Assembly (NCBI GenBank): GCA_029260575.1
Contig: JAJDDB010000001.1
Span: 1-64,000, forward strand
Origin: Phycisphaerales bacterium
GTDB lineage: Bacteria > Planctomycetota > Phycisphaerae > Phycisphaerales > SM1A02
Direction of reading: 5' to 3'
DNA: 64,000 nucleotides
Part shown: positions 1-8,756 of the stretch, one piece after another
Numbering within the stretch: position 1 is the first letter of the stretch
How the letters are laid out: the number at the start of each line of letters is the position of its first letter
Notes under the pieces: model-generated
The model's database searches: none
What the model was told of the DNA's origin: nothing
The model's input: only the letters and a program-made list of their open reading frames with translations
Position numbers and translations under genes: made by a program

Positions 1-249
1 CCGGTCGTACACGCTCTGCCACGTGCCGTAGCGATCGGGCATGTCGCGCCACTGCGCGCCGCTGTTGAGTATCCAGAACATACCATTGAGCGTTGTGCGA
101 TGATCGTTCCATTTTCCGCCACGGGTTTGTTTCGGCAGCAGTGGTTCGATGCGCTGCCATGCTTCATCGCGCAGTTCATACCGGCGTCCCAGCCGTCCAT
201 CGACGCTGCGTCCCGTTCGCGTCTTTTTGTTTGAAGCGTGTGTCTTCAT
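1..249 (-). CDS. IS5-family transposase, N-terminal part (runs off the window)
   Basis: Reading the minus strand from an ATG at 249 gives 83 uninterrupted codons to the first base of the window, so the gene continues outside. The protein begins MKTHASNKKTRTGR and then carries the DUF4096-type N-terminal domain of IS5-family transposases, recognisable by YELRDEAWQRIEPLLP, then GGKWNDHRTTLNGMFWIL and SGAQWRDMPDRYG. In this family the domain precedes the DDE catalytic core, which would lie beyond the window, so intactness cannot be judged. Upstream there is about 80 bp of likely IS end before unrelated sequence. Identification is from family motifs and is firm for the domain. Confidence 0.85.
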   Translation of the reverse strand, partial: MKTHASNKKTRTGRSVDGRLGRRYELRDEAWQRIEPLLPKQTRGGKWNDHRTTLNGMFWILNSGAQWRDMPDRYGTWQSVYDR

Positions 250-414
250 CGTCGGCCTCCTTGCCGGAGACCAGCATCACATTACACGATCAATCGCGCA
301 ACCGTACATGCGCCGAACAAACGATCCGTCAGACAGGGCCTAGTCTGGATACAGACAATTGAATCGCACTTGTCCGCAGTCGCCCAATTCTGCAATCCGC
401 ATCTGATTGACCTT

Positions 415-480
415 TCCCCCTAGATCTGATTCACGCCAGAGTACCATTCTGAACATGGATCAGATTTGAGGGGGCACGCC
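415..480. repeat. Short IS3-type mini-element or IS end with inverted CCCCCT/AGGGGG termini
   Basis: The stretch starts CCCCCTAGATCTGAT and ends ATCAGATTTGAGGGGGC, an inverted pair enclosing about 30 bp. The core (CCAGAGTACCATTCTGAACATGG) is found again in opposite orientation at 7300-7335 beside an IS3-type orfA. It is therefore read as an IS end or a MITE-like derivative of that element. No transposase lies between the arms. Confidence 0.6.
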
Positions 481-621
481 ATCTGCCAGGTCTTCGATCC
501 TGAAACACAGAAAGCCCGCATGGAGTTTCAGAAGACGGACGCCCATCCCTTCGTCAAAGCTGCACGCATTCACTGGACACACGGCGACCATGATCCTCGT
601 GACGTTTACAAATTCGAGTGA
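481..621 (+). pseudogene. 3' remnant of an unknown gene truncated at the IS end
   Basis: Directly after the repeat ending at 480, the plus strand reads 46 codons, beginning ICQVFDPETQKARMEF and ending DHDPRDVYKFE before a TGA at 619-621. Composition and the natural-looking end suggest the C-terminus of a real protein whose 5' part was lost to the insertion. There is no start codon or ribosome site of its own. No family could be assigned. From 622 to 729 nothing further is seen. Confidence 0.35.
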
Positions 622-729
622 GCGTGTGCCTGCATGGCAATGCAGTCCCAAGGCGACTTAACAGCCGCCTAGAGATCCGATAGGTGATGTGTGACATGTC
701 TTGCTTGTTTGCATACTAGGATTATGAAA

Positions 730-1887
730 CTATTCCAGAGAACCATCAGACTCTGGAAGTGAGAGATCGTACATTCTCAGCGCGAGCCATGTCTTGAGTT
801 CGCCGATTTCTTGCTCTGGTACGGGCCTAAGCATGTTACGCTTTCGGCTGCCGGGTGCGTCCCTAAACCACTCTCGAACGACGAATGCCGCCATGTCGCG
901 CGCTAGAATCGGTGTCGGACTGCCGCTTCCGTGTGGCATCGGCGGTATCTCACCTACTTGTTCAGAGTCGCCGAGTAACTCAAAAGCAGTATTCATCACT
1001 GGCATCGTTGGGGGAATCTCGTCAAGAAGAGCTATGTAATGCTGCCGCTCGGGTGCTTCAGACACCTTTGCATTCTTAAGAATACTGTCGAGTGCATCTT
1101 CATCACCGAGGAAAACGCGGGTAACAAACAGACTATTCGTGGCCCTTCGATAAAGCAGCTCGGGTGTAGCGTATCGATTCTGCTCGGTGGCGAGTTTGTC
1201 ATCAAGTCCGTCGTGGGCTGCAATGACTGCCTCAAGTAACTCCTCCGCATCGATTCCAGATTGCTCTCGGAGATATGTCAATACTGAGGGTAGCATCTTG
1301 ATTGGAACACGGTCGTCTCGAAGATCGACGAGCAACCGGTGCGCAAGGTCCAATTTCAGCTTCGCACTATCATTTTCAGGAGCGTCTTCTAAAACAATCA
1401 GCCGATCGCCTAATCCACCATATTCGAGCACGTTCTTATGCACATATGTCAGCCACGTCTCTGCAATCTCCGGCTCCCCAAGCAGAGGGCCAACGTACTT
1501 CATTGCACGCCCCATTCGAGCCGCATTGCCTGAACGGATGGCCTGGCGCACAGCATCGTTGCGGAGATCCGGAACTAAGAGCTCATTCTCAAACACCAAG
1601 TCGCGGATAGAACGGTCTGGGTGATCTCGCAATTCTGGAAGAAGCGGAACGATCTCCGGATGAACCTCGACAATTGAGCCCATTCGGTCGCGAAAGTTCT
1701 TCCAAGCTGTTCGCTGTTCAGATGACGGCAACTGCCTTAAATCATCCATCGAAAACGAGCGAAAACGTTCAACAAGCTGCTCCTTTGTCTCAATCGGAGG
1801 TTCGTCGTTTGGAACGAACGGCTCAGCAAGTGCAGGAGCACATATGCAGAGAAACAGACCAATAGCAGCAGTAAGTCTCAATTTCAT
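730..1887 (-). CDS. Secreted protein of unknown function, coupled to the beta-helix protein
   Basis: The 385-residue product starts with a clear signal peptide (MKLRLTAAIGLFLCICAPALA), so it is exported. The mature part is mostly charged and helical, with HEAT-like alternation of short helices (for example EIVPLLPELRDHPDRSIRDL) and no recognisable catalytic motif. Its ATG overlaps the TGA of the upstream 1502-residue gene in an ATGA arrangement, so the two are almost certainly co-transcribed and translationally coupled. That suggests a joint role at the cell surface, but the function is unknown. The start is fixed by the overlap and the signal peptide. Confidence 0.85.
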   Translation of the reverse strand: MKLRLTAAIGLFLCICAPALAEPFVPNDEPPIETKEQLVERFRSFSMDDLRQLPSSEQRTAWKNFRDRMGSIVEVHPEIVPLLPELRDHPDRSIRDLVFENELLVPDLRNDAVRQAIRSGNAARMGRAMKYVGPLLGEPEIAETWLTYVHKNVLEYGGLGDRLIVLEDAPENDSAKLKLDLAHRLLVDLRDDRVPIKMLPSVLTYLREQSGIDAEELLEAVIAAHDGLDDKLATEQNRYATPELLYRRATNSLFVTRVFLGDEDALDSILKNAKVSEAPERQHYIALLDEIPPTMPVMNTAFELLGDSEQVGEIPPMPHGSGSPTPILARDMAAFVVREWFRDAPGSRKRNMLRPVPEQEIGELKTWLALRMYDLSLPESDGSLE

Positions 1888-4800
1888 GGTACTTGCCTCG
1901 CTTCGTTAACAATCACTGCTTGGCGCAGTGTGATGTGTTTTGAGTGATCAGCAAATGGACCCATTAGGTTTCCAGTAAGCTCCCAATCCCATCGTTGTGC
2001 AGCGGGTACTCCACCTTGGGGAAAGGTGTGATCGAATTGTGGGTTTGCTGATGCTGGCGGATCGAAGATGAGGGTTAGATACGACAGGTGATGTCCAGCT
2101 TCATGGGCATAGACTTCGCCCCGATCATCATTGTCAAATCCACCGCTCATTTCATCGTCCCCAAAGATATAGCCTAAGTTGCCTTCCGTAAACGCTTCTG
2201 CGCTATTGTCTAATGTAGCATCATCATCCGGAGGACAATCAGTTTCCACTTCCGGGTACAGAACCCAGGTGAGTTCGGCACGTTCTTGCTGCCAAAGCGC
2301 CTCGGTGACGATCACATCTTCACCGTCTTCGGGTTCACATTGGCCGTCACCGTCGGTGTCTGGACCATAGGCCTGAATCACATCACCGAGGTCATGGGTC
2401 GATAGGTTAAAACTATAGAAGAATGTCGGTTGTCTTTTTGCAAAGCGAATATTTGCTTGCTCCGCCCAAATCTCGTTTGCAACAGCGAAAAATGCATTTG
2501 CATCTGTTGCAGTGATCTGTGACGTATGTCCAGCTGAATCAATGAGCTTCACTACGCCGATCTCTAACGTGCTTTCTTTCAAGACATATGCACGCAGACG
2601 ATTAATGACCAATTGATCAGGTGTGTCCATATATGCTTCGATGAGTAAGGACCCCGTTGCGTTGGGATCGCTATTCAGGACGACGACTCCATTGACGCCG
2701 ATGGGTTGTTCAACAGGCAGTGGCTCTGCGAGTGTGACGTTTGTGGACCGTAGGAGCACGTTAGCTCCGTCAACATTAACGTCAACGACATTGATATTGT
2801 CGGCAGGCACCATGAGTCCTCGCGGATTGATTGTGTGATCAAATCCGGCAGTCACTTTTGTGAACTCCACATCTACAACGGTCAACCGCACGCTGTCATT
2901 GCACGATGGCATCGGTCCTGTTGGACCATCTGGGTCAAACTCAACATCAATCGTTATCGATCCAGCATCAATTCCTTCAATGTACAGCTTGAGTGTGTCC
3001 TCACTCCCGCTAAGAACCGTCGAAAGCGTGTATGTCACACCCGAACCGATGAAGTGGCCGGGTTGCGGATCGCCAAGATCACGTCCCGACCGATTCTGGT
3101 TCCCGTTCCTAGTCCAGAGTCGGCAATATCCATGAAATGAACTACTAGAACCAGGATCCATCCATCGCCTGTTTGGTGGCGCATTGTCACCCTGGTCGTC
3201 GAATGCCAATTGCATCGGATCAGATGAGTTGTAATTGATTGTGAAAGTTGCTACTGCTGGATCCGTTGCGCCTGTGAATTTCAGCTTAAGCGGAATGAAG
3301 TCATCTTCATCCGGATTTGAGTCATCCTCATTACCAACGATGCCGTCGCGGTCGTACCCATCACCATAGTCGTCAATCCGTTCGTGGATGGTGTCACTAT
3401 TGAAGTATGGCTCAGGATCATCATCATTGTCCCGATTCACGGGCACATATTTGCCCTTATGTCCGAGAGCGTTCTCAAGCAAGTCTTCTGCCGGACTACC
3501 ATCCGGATTGCCGGTGCCATTGGTATTGTCACTATCGATATCCAGGTCAACACCGGCAACGGTAATCGGTATTGTCTGGTCCTCACAGCATCCATTTGTC
3601 GCGTACAGTGACACATTGCCCGGCGATTCAAAGTGAACGTCAATCGAATCACCCTCAGCACCTGGCGTCAGTATGGTCGCACCAGATGATTGCGGGTTGG
3701 GGATCGACCATTGCCATGCAGTTTCATCACACACATCCAGGCACGTCGGGGAACACGGTAGTGCTGAATACGTCTTGGTTTCGCCTGCACACACCAAGTC
3801 AGGCTCGTGCACAGGATCCGGCTGCCCTATGCAGAAAAAACACAAAGACTCACCTGACATCACTGGATTGAACGGCACTGCACCACCGCAGCCACCAGGA
3901 CCATCTGGTAGATGAAGTGCAAAGCTCGATGACTGGTCCCAGATCGTTATCTCACCCATGACGGGGACGATTGAGCCATCATACTTCGATTCAGCAACCC
4001 ATCTACATTCATGTCCCGGTAGTATACTGCCACCAACCACTTCTATAGTCCATACGCCCGCCAACAGAACTCCTCGTACTTCATACGACTCACATTGGCG
4101 CAATGTTATTGTCTTCGATCCGACATATGGGCTCTGTTGACTACCGTCACTCAAAACAAGATGTCCGTCTACCTCCATGCCAAAAAGGCCTCGCGGATAT
4201 TCGTTGCCACCACTTATGCCTATGTGAACAGTAATGACTTCTGATGGATCAGGAGGTAAGCCGCCATCCGATGCGTCAAGCGGATCGCTACCTTGCGCCA
4301 GTTCATCATGATCGCTAATGCCGTCGTTATCAGTATCGACATCATTTACATTCGTGCCTGCAATCCACTCTTCAAGATTGGTGAGTCCATCTCCGTCGAA
4401 ATCCTCTTGCCAATCCGGAATGCCATTGCTGTTGATATCACCCGCCAGCGGATCAGTCCCGAATTCAAGCTCCAAACCATCAGGTATCCCATCATTATCA
4501 CTATCAGCGTCATTCGGATTCGTTCCTGCGCACGATTCCTGAACATCAGACAACTCATCACCATCGGTATCAAGAAAACCGGCGAGCCAGTCACATACCA
4601 CATCACCGCCGAGGAAAGTACCTCCTGCGGTTTCGCAGTCCGTTCGAATGAGCATTTCACACGAACTACCAGCTATACAACATGCGCCAAGCGGATTCGG
4701 GCAGTTGCCAAACGACTCAAGCAGCTCCAGCATGTCAAACACATCGACGGCACAATCAAGGCCGTCATCTGTCGCATTGGTGATGTCTCCCAGACAATGC

Positions 4801-6392
4801 GGCGGGCACGGATCGGCGCACTGCCCCCAGACCGCCAATACTCCAAGCAGGTCAAAGACGTCAATCACGCCGTCCGGCGTCGGACCGTTCGCGTCGGCAA
4901 TGTCTGCCAGACAGCCCAAGGCTGGGTGTTCGTACGCTCCAATATCAATGATTGGGGCTGAACCAGCGCCCGTATCCGCGACGAATTCCACATTCGCAAG
5001 ACGCGGATTGCCGCCAAGATCAAACACAGCAGCAAAGACACCATTATCACCTGCATCAATCGCAGGCGAATCAGTCCGAAGGCGATAATCATTGTCTTCG
5101 AAGGTGAGCGGATCATCATCAAAACCATCCGCATCCATAAACAACGGGTCCGTATCCAGCACGCCACCGTTGGACGGACCGGCCCAGCCGCCCTGAACAA
5201 TGCTGTACGACACAACTGTTGTTGCCTGCGGAGCAACAATCTGCTCCGGTGCATTGCCCCACAGAATACAATTCGTGACTGAATGCGAGTCATCACTCCC
5301 GCTGTATATGCCACCGCCTTCGCTCGAAGCAGTATTGCCGATGAACAGGCAATTCGACACAGTCGGATCACTGTAGTTCCAGATGTGCATCCCACCGCCT
5401 GTTGATGCATCATTGCCGGTAAACACGCAGTTCGTCACTGTCGGACTACTGTTGTCCACGTTGTGCATCGCGCCGCCGTTATAGGTGGCCGTGTTGCTGG
5501 TGAATGTACAACTCGCCACCGTTGGACTGCTGGACTCATTGCGCATCGCGCCGCCGTTGTAGGTGGCTGTATTGCTCAAGAATGTGCAGTTTGTCGCCGT
5601 TGGACTGCTGAAGTACTCGTTGTACATCCCGCCGCCATTTGAGGCGGTGTTGTCTGTGAACGTGCAACCTGCAACCATCGGACTGCTGTTGTCGTTGTGC
5701 AGCCCTCCACCGTCTGTCGCCGTGTTGCCTGTGAACGTACAACCCGTCACGGTTGGACTGCTGCTCAAGTTGCGCATTCCGCCGCCTCTAGTTGCAGTAT
5801 TGTCAACAACACTGCAGTTTGTCACAGTCGGACTGCAGTTACTTCTGTTGTAAATCCCACCACCGGAACCAGCCGTGTTGTCAATGAAGGTGCAGTTCGT
5901 CACAGTCGGACTGCAGTTGACCCAGTTATTCATCCCCCCACCGGCAGCAGCTGTATTGCCCGTGAACGCGCAATTCGTCACAGTTGGACTGCTGTTGTCG
6001 AAGTTGTGCATTCCACCGCCGTGTACCCCATTACCGCCAGTGATCGTCAAACCGTCGATGACAGTCTGCGGCCCTTCGCCGGAGTTGCAGGTAATGACGG
6101 TACCGTCACCTATGCCATTGATATCGACATCACCATCCAGAATTGTCACCGCCACTACCGCTGGATCCAATGGATCCGTCGATCGCAATGTGATTGACTT
6201 GCCGCCCATATTGATCAGTTCGCGGTACGTTCCAGTAGCAAGAACAATCTCATCACCGGCCACCGCTGCATCGATTGCCTCCTGAACCGTCGCATAATCA
6301 GTAGGCACATTGATCGTCGCTGCCACCGCATTATTGGCAGTCATCAGAGCAAATGCGCATACAACAACCGGCCACAGATTCTGCTTTGTCAT
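1884..6392 (-). CDS. Large secreted modular protein: beta-helix, dockerin-like, TSP3-like repeats, C-terminal HEAGH motif
   Basis: The 1502-residue product has a signal peptide (cleavage near residue 25, after NNAVAA). Residues about 30-400 form a right-handed beta-helix with some nine repeats of the type PTVTNCTF..NTA..GGGMYN. At about 495-560 there are two dockerin-like units (DGVIDVFDLLGVLAVWG and CAVDVFDMLELLESFG), followed by a GACC cysteine-rich module. Residues about 600-710 hold TSP3-like calcium repeats such as DSDNDGIPDGLE. Near the C-terminus AHEAGHHLSYL places an HExxH motif at His1430-His1434, the signature of zinc metallopeptidases. The stop overlaps the next gene. It is probably a calcium-dependent surface protein; peptidase activity is inferred from the motif alone. 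Confidence 0.85.
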   Translation of the reverse strand: MTKQNLWPVVVCAFALMTANNAVAATINVPTDYATVQEAIDAAVAGDEIVLATGTYRELINMGGKSITLRSTDPLDPAVVAVTILDGDVDINGIGDGTVITCNSGEGPQTVIDGLTITGGNGVHGGGMHNFDNSSPTVTNCAFTGNTAAAGGGMNNWVNCSPTVTNCTFIDNTAGSGGGIYNRSNCSPTVTNCSVVDNTATRGGGMRNLSSSPTVTGCTFTGNTATDGGGLHNDNSSPMVAGCTFTDNTASNGGGMYNEYFSSPTATNCTFLSNTATYNGGAMRNESSSPTVASCTFTSNTATYNGGAMHNVDNSSPTVTNCVFTGNDASTGGGMHIWNYSDPTVSNCLFIGNTASSEGGGIYSGSDDSHSVTNCILWGNAPEQIVAPQATTVVSYSIVQGGWAGPSNGGVLDTDPLFMDADGFDDDPLTFEDNDYRLRTDSPAIDAGDNGVFAAVFDLGGNPRLANVEFVADTGAGSAPIIDIGAYEHPALGCLADIADANGPTPDGVIDVFDLLGVLAVWGQCADPCPPHCLGDITNATDDGLDCAVDVFDMLELLESFGNCPNPLGACCIAGSSCEMLIRTDCETAGGTFLGGDVVCDWLAGFLDTDGDELSDVQESCAGTNPNDADSDNDGIPDGLELEFGTDPLAGDINSNGIPDWQEDFDGDGLTNLEEWIAGTNVNDVDTDNDGISDHDELAQGSDPLDASDGGLPPDPSEVITVHIGISGGNEYPRGLFGMEVDGHLVLSDGSQQSPYVGSKTITLRQCESYEVRGVLLAGVWTIEVVGGSILPGHECRWVAESKYDGSIVPVMGEITIWDQSSSFALHLPDGPGGCGGAVPFNPVMSGESLCFFCIGQPDPVHEPDLVCAGETKTYSALPCSPTCLDVCDETAWQWSIPNPQSSGATILTPGAEGDSIDVHFESPGNVSLYATNGCCEDQTIPITVAGVDLDIDSDNTNGTGNPDGSPAEDLLENALGHKGKYVPVNRDNDDDPEPYFNSDTIHERIDDYGDGYDRDGIVGNEDDSNPDEDDFIPLKLKFTGATDPAVATFTINYNSSDPMQLAFDDQGDNAPPNRRWMDPGSSSSFHGYCRLWTRNGNQNRSGRDLGDPQPGHFIGSGVTYTLSTVLSGSEDTLKLYIEGIDAGSITIDVEFDPDGPTGPMPSCNDSVRLTVVDVEFTKVTAGFDHTINPRGLMVPADNINVVDVNVDGANVLLRSTNVTLAEPLPVEQPIGVNGVVVLNSDPNATGSLLIEAYMDTPDQLVINRLRAYVLKESTLEIGVVKLIDSAGHTSQITATDANAFFAVANEIWAEQANIRFAKRQPTFFYSFNLSTHDLGDVIQAYGPDTDGDGQCEPEDGEDVIVTEALWQQERAELTWVLYPEVETDCPPDDDATLDNSAEAFTEGNLGYIFGDDEMSGGFDNDDRGEVYAHEAGHHLSYLTLIFDPPASANPQFDHTFPQGGVPAAQRWDWELTGNLMGPFADHSKHITLRQAVIVNEARQVP

Positions 6393-6799
6393 CGATGAAA
6401 TCCTTGATGAAACTCGTGTGATCTTTCAACCCAGGACGTGACATGTACTGACACATAGTTGGACGACAAATCGCCGAAGCACTTTGCATGTGTCTACCTA
6501 TACGCAAACATCACTTGCGCAGTTCGCACTCTTTCTGCCGAGAGCTTCTTCACTGCACGCATAGGTGTCAAGAACATTCTGAGAAGTGGATGTATCCGTC
6601 ATGGCACAGAGGATTTTGCACAATACTGCTCGCTGCAGCATCTTCATCGACTTGGGTAATGAACTCGAACCGCCGGTTGCGAAGCTGCCATGCGAAGAGT
6701 GTTTCGGCGGTGCTTGACCGTGCGCGCGGGCAGGCTCGGCCAGGGCGACATACGCAGTCACCCCTGCTTATTGCAGCTGATATCGCCGCGCTACACTGC
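6393..6799. other. Intergenic region without a supported gene
   Basis: Short open frames occur on both strands, but none has a ribosome site, family motif or codon pattern that would support a gene. The region probably includes the promoter of the 1502-residue gene next to 6392 and decayed IS3 sequence towards 6800. Confidence 0.4.
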
Positions 6800-6926
6800 G
6801 TGCCGATCGCGGTAGACCTCGGTGTGTACGCATCCGATGTCGGGCTTTGACGAACGTGTCTTGCAGTTCGATGATCGACGAAGCGATCACGCACCGCGTG
6901 AACCGCTCGCCGCGTCTTCCGCGGGC
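6800..6926 (-). pseudogene. Decayed IS3-type orfB (transposase) start
   Basis: Just past the orfA stop, the shifted minus-strand frame reads LLSPRKTRRAVHAVRDRF followed by VDHRTARHV. This resembles the opening of IS3-family OrfB (LLsP.RRR.AV..V..RF.vS.R.A.R). The resemblance then fades and no DDE integrase core is found before 6400, so the catalytic half is missing or badly mutated. The element cannot transpose by itself. Confidence 0.5.
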
Positions 6927-7205
6927 TCAGAAGTTTCCCCGGGCAACCTCCTGCAGCATCGCCTTGTCAAGGTGCACCTCAGCGAGCAGCCTCTTGAGCC
7001 GCGCGTTCTCATGCTCGAGTTCTTTGAACCGTTTCGCCTGATCCGTCTTGAGACCGCCGTATTCTCGGCGCCACTTGTAGTACGTCTGATCGGTGACGCC
7101 GATCTGCTTGCACACCTGCGCGACCGTCGTGCCGTTCGCGATCAAAACCTCCGCTTCGCGGAGCTTGTTCACGATCTCTTCCGCTGAATGCCTCTTCCGT
7201 GCCAT
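6927..7205 (-). CDS. IS3-family OrfA (helix-turn-helix subunit)
   Basis: The 92-residue product starts MARKRHSAEEIVNKLREAEV and carries the transposase_8 helix-turn-helix (TTVAQVCKQIGVTDQTYYKW). After it comes the leucine-zipper-like segment FKELEHENARLKRLLAEV and the family's usual ending, close to EVA.GNF. A longer open frame upstream is ignored because this ATG has the family N-terminus and a GGAGGATTTGGGCG ribosome site. OrfA alone binds IS ends; with OrfB destroyed downstream it is an orphan. It lies 45-70 bp inside the IS end at about 7250-7280. Confidence 0.85.
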   Translation of the reverse strand: MARKRHSAEEIVNKLREAEVLIANGTTVAQVCKQIGVTDQTYYKWRREYGGLKTDQAKRFKELEHENARLKRLLAEVHLDKAMLQEVARGNF

Positions 7206-7249
7206 CGCCCAAATCCTCCTTGATCCAAACCCAACACTACCAGTTTGGA

Positions 7250-7358
7250 AATGGATCAGAATTAGGGGGGCACGCCAGATGTGACCTGCCCCCTCAATCT
7301 GATCCATGTTCAGAGTGGTACTCTGGCTCGGATCAAAGAGAAAATGGATCAGATTTGA
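7250..7358. repeat. Back-to-back IS3-type ends and an ~80 bp inverted-repeat mini-element
   Basis: On the plus strand ATGGATCAGAATTAGGGGGGC is the outer end of the orfA element. A second, oppositely directed end (CCTGCCCCCTCAATCTGATCC) starts about 10 bp later. It is closed at 7340-7358 by ATGGATCAGATTTGAGGGG. The inner segment shares its core with 415-480 in inverted orientation. It looks like an IS end with a non-autonomous derivative inserted next to it. Confidence 0.6.
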
Positions 7359-7512
7359 GGGGGGAAGGCCAATTGGCTGAGTATGGGTCTCGAACAGGCG
7401 GTCAAATTGATTGATTCTCAATTCGACGAAGATCCTCAATAATCTGATCCGAATCAACTCGTAATTGTTCTTGGGGTGCTCGCGACCGAGCGGCTTAACG
7501 AGCAATCTATCG

Positions 7513-8697
7513 ATGACGCATGACGACTTCAGTGACAGCAGTCGACGGATGACGAGGGCGATGAGGCTCGGCCTAATTGCCTGTTGTGTTTGCCTTGTGA
7601 GTTTGGAAAGTGCTATGAGCGACAATGTCTTGATGATTGCCGGAGGTGTTGCCAGTCTCAGTTCTGGGTTGATTTGTCTGGAAATCTCTGAGTCACAACT
7701 TCAATGTGTCGAACTGTCGACAGGAAATGTCGTCAGCACAATTCCGGGAAACAACCTTCGGCCGCTGACGTGGATCCAGGGCAAGCTGATCGGATGGCAA
7801 CCCGAGATTATCGATCACTGCGTTGTGAAACCCTTTGTCGCTGACGTTTCGTCGGACGTAGCAAGTGTGGTGGCGTTGCCGGCGCTGACTCTGCCCGATT
7901 GGGTTAATGTCGATAGCGTTGATGTCGAACGGTTCTTCATTACGGCAACTGAAGAAGGCCTCAACGCAGTCTTTCGGTGGCGTGCACGCACAGAATACGA
8001 GGGCGGAGCGCCCGCTCCGCAGGATGTTCTGGAAGCCTGCAGACACTCAGCCACTGGAACCGCAGTTTACAACGTCGAAACAAAAGAGCTTATGTCTTCT
8101 GAGATCTCAGATCAGAATGCTAAGTCCACCTCAGAAGAGGGGCATGCAAGCGTCCTCGATCCTCCACAGGGAACGCATCGTGTTCCGTATCGAAGAGGCA
8201 TGAAAATACAAAGCGACCCGTGGATTGTCGATGGGAAAGCCATCGCGCTTTGGCCGCACGACGATGGTGAAACTCAGGGGCTGAGCCTTGTGTCTACACA
8301 AGACGCCGCTGTCGAAAGAGCCACCGTAACCTCGCAGCGGCTTACGCGGCGTTCGATTGATCCGGCAAAAGACAAGATTCACATTTCTGCTGATGGTCGC
8401 CAGATATTCGTCGGCGCATTGAAAGACGAAGCAGAAAAGGATGCCCGTTGGCTGGTGTTTGATGCGCACGGAAAGAATGTCGGTTCGGTTCCCCGAGAAC
8501 CAGGAACTCAGGATATTGTGATAGCCGGAAATCACCTCATTTACATAGTGGACGTAGTGGCAACGGTCGAGCGGGGTAATCGCCGGCAAAGATATCTTAA
8601 AGTCCGGGACTTTGCATCCGGACAATTGCTTTGGACAGTGCAGGTGTTTGATCGGATTGACGAGCCTCCCCTATCTCCAGCCCCTTGTGCCATTTGA
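7513..8697 (+). CDS. Exported beta-propeller-like protein of unknown function
   Basis: The product is 394 residues from the ATG at 7513, or 382 from the ATG at 7549. The hydrophobic stretch LGLIACCVCLVSLESA fits a signal peptide, best with the 7549 start. The body is rich in short beta strands (SGLICLEISESQLQCVELSTG, IKSDPWIVDGKAIAL type segments and RQIFVGALKD), as in WD40 or PQQ-like propellers, but the blade repeat is too weak to name. It is followed 59 bp later by the BNR/PQQ protein on the same strand, so the two may be co-transcribed. The upstream 7359-7512 bp holds IS debris and possibly the promoter. Confidence 0.7.
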   Translation: MTHDDFSDSSRRMTRAMRLGLIACCVCLVSLESAMSDNVLMIAGGVASLSSGLICLEISESQLQCVELSTGNVVSTIPGNNLRPLTWIQGKLIGWQPEIIDHCVVKPFVADVSSDVASVVALPALTLPDWVNVDSVDVERFFITATEEGLNAVFRWRARTEYEGGAPAPQDVLEACRHSATGTAVYNVETKELMSSEISDQNAKSTSEEGHASVLDPPQGTHRVPYRRGMKIQSDPWIVDGKAIALWPHDDGETQGLSLVSTQDAAVERATVTSQRLTRRSIDPAKDKIHISADGRQIFVGALKDEAEKDARWLVFDAHGKNVGSVPREPGTQDIVIAGNHLIYIVDVVATVERGNRRQRYLKVRDFASGQLLWTVQVFDRIDEPPLSPAPCAI

Positions 8698-8756
8698 TAC
8701 CAAACGGTCAGCAATTCCAACCGGCTTCAGCTCACAACTAACGACGGAAAAACACC

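Noticed and set aside
4293-4961. 222-codon plus-strand open frame
   Set aside because: It is antisense to the TSP3-like and dockerin-like region of the 1502-residue protein; repeats on one strand keep the other open.
5400-6030. Periodic repeats that at first look like a CRISPR or satellite array
   Set aside because: The period and variation follow the beta-helix protein repeat (PTVTNC..NTA..GGGM) in frame; there are no identical repeats with unique spacers.
6927-7625. 232-codon extension of the IS3 orfA frame
   Set aside because: The part before 7205 runs through the IS ends and has no likeness to OrfA; the internal ATG has the family N-terminus and a ribosome site.
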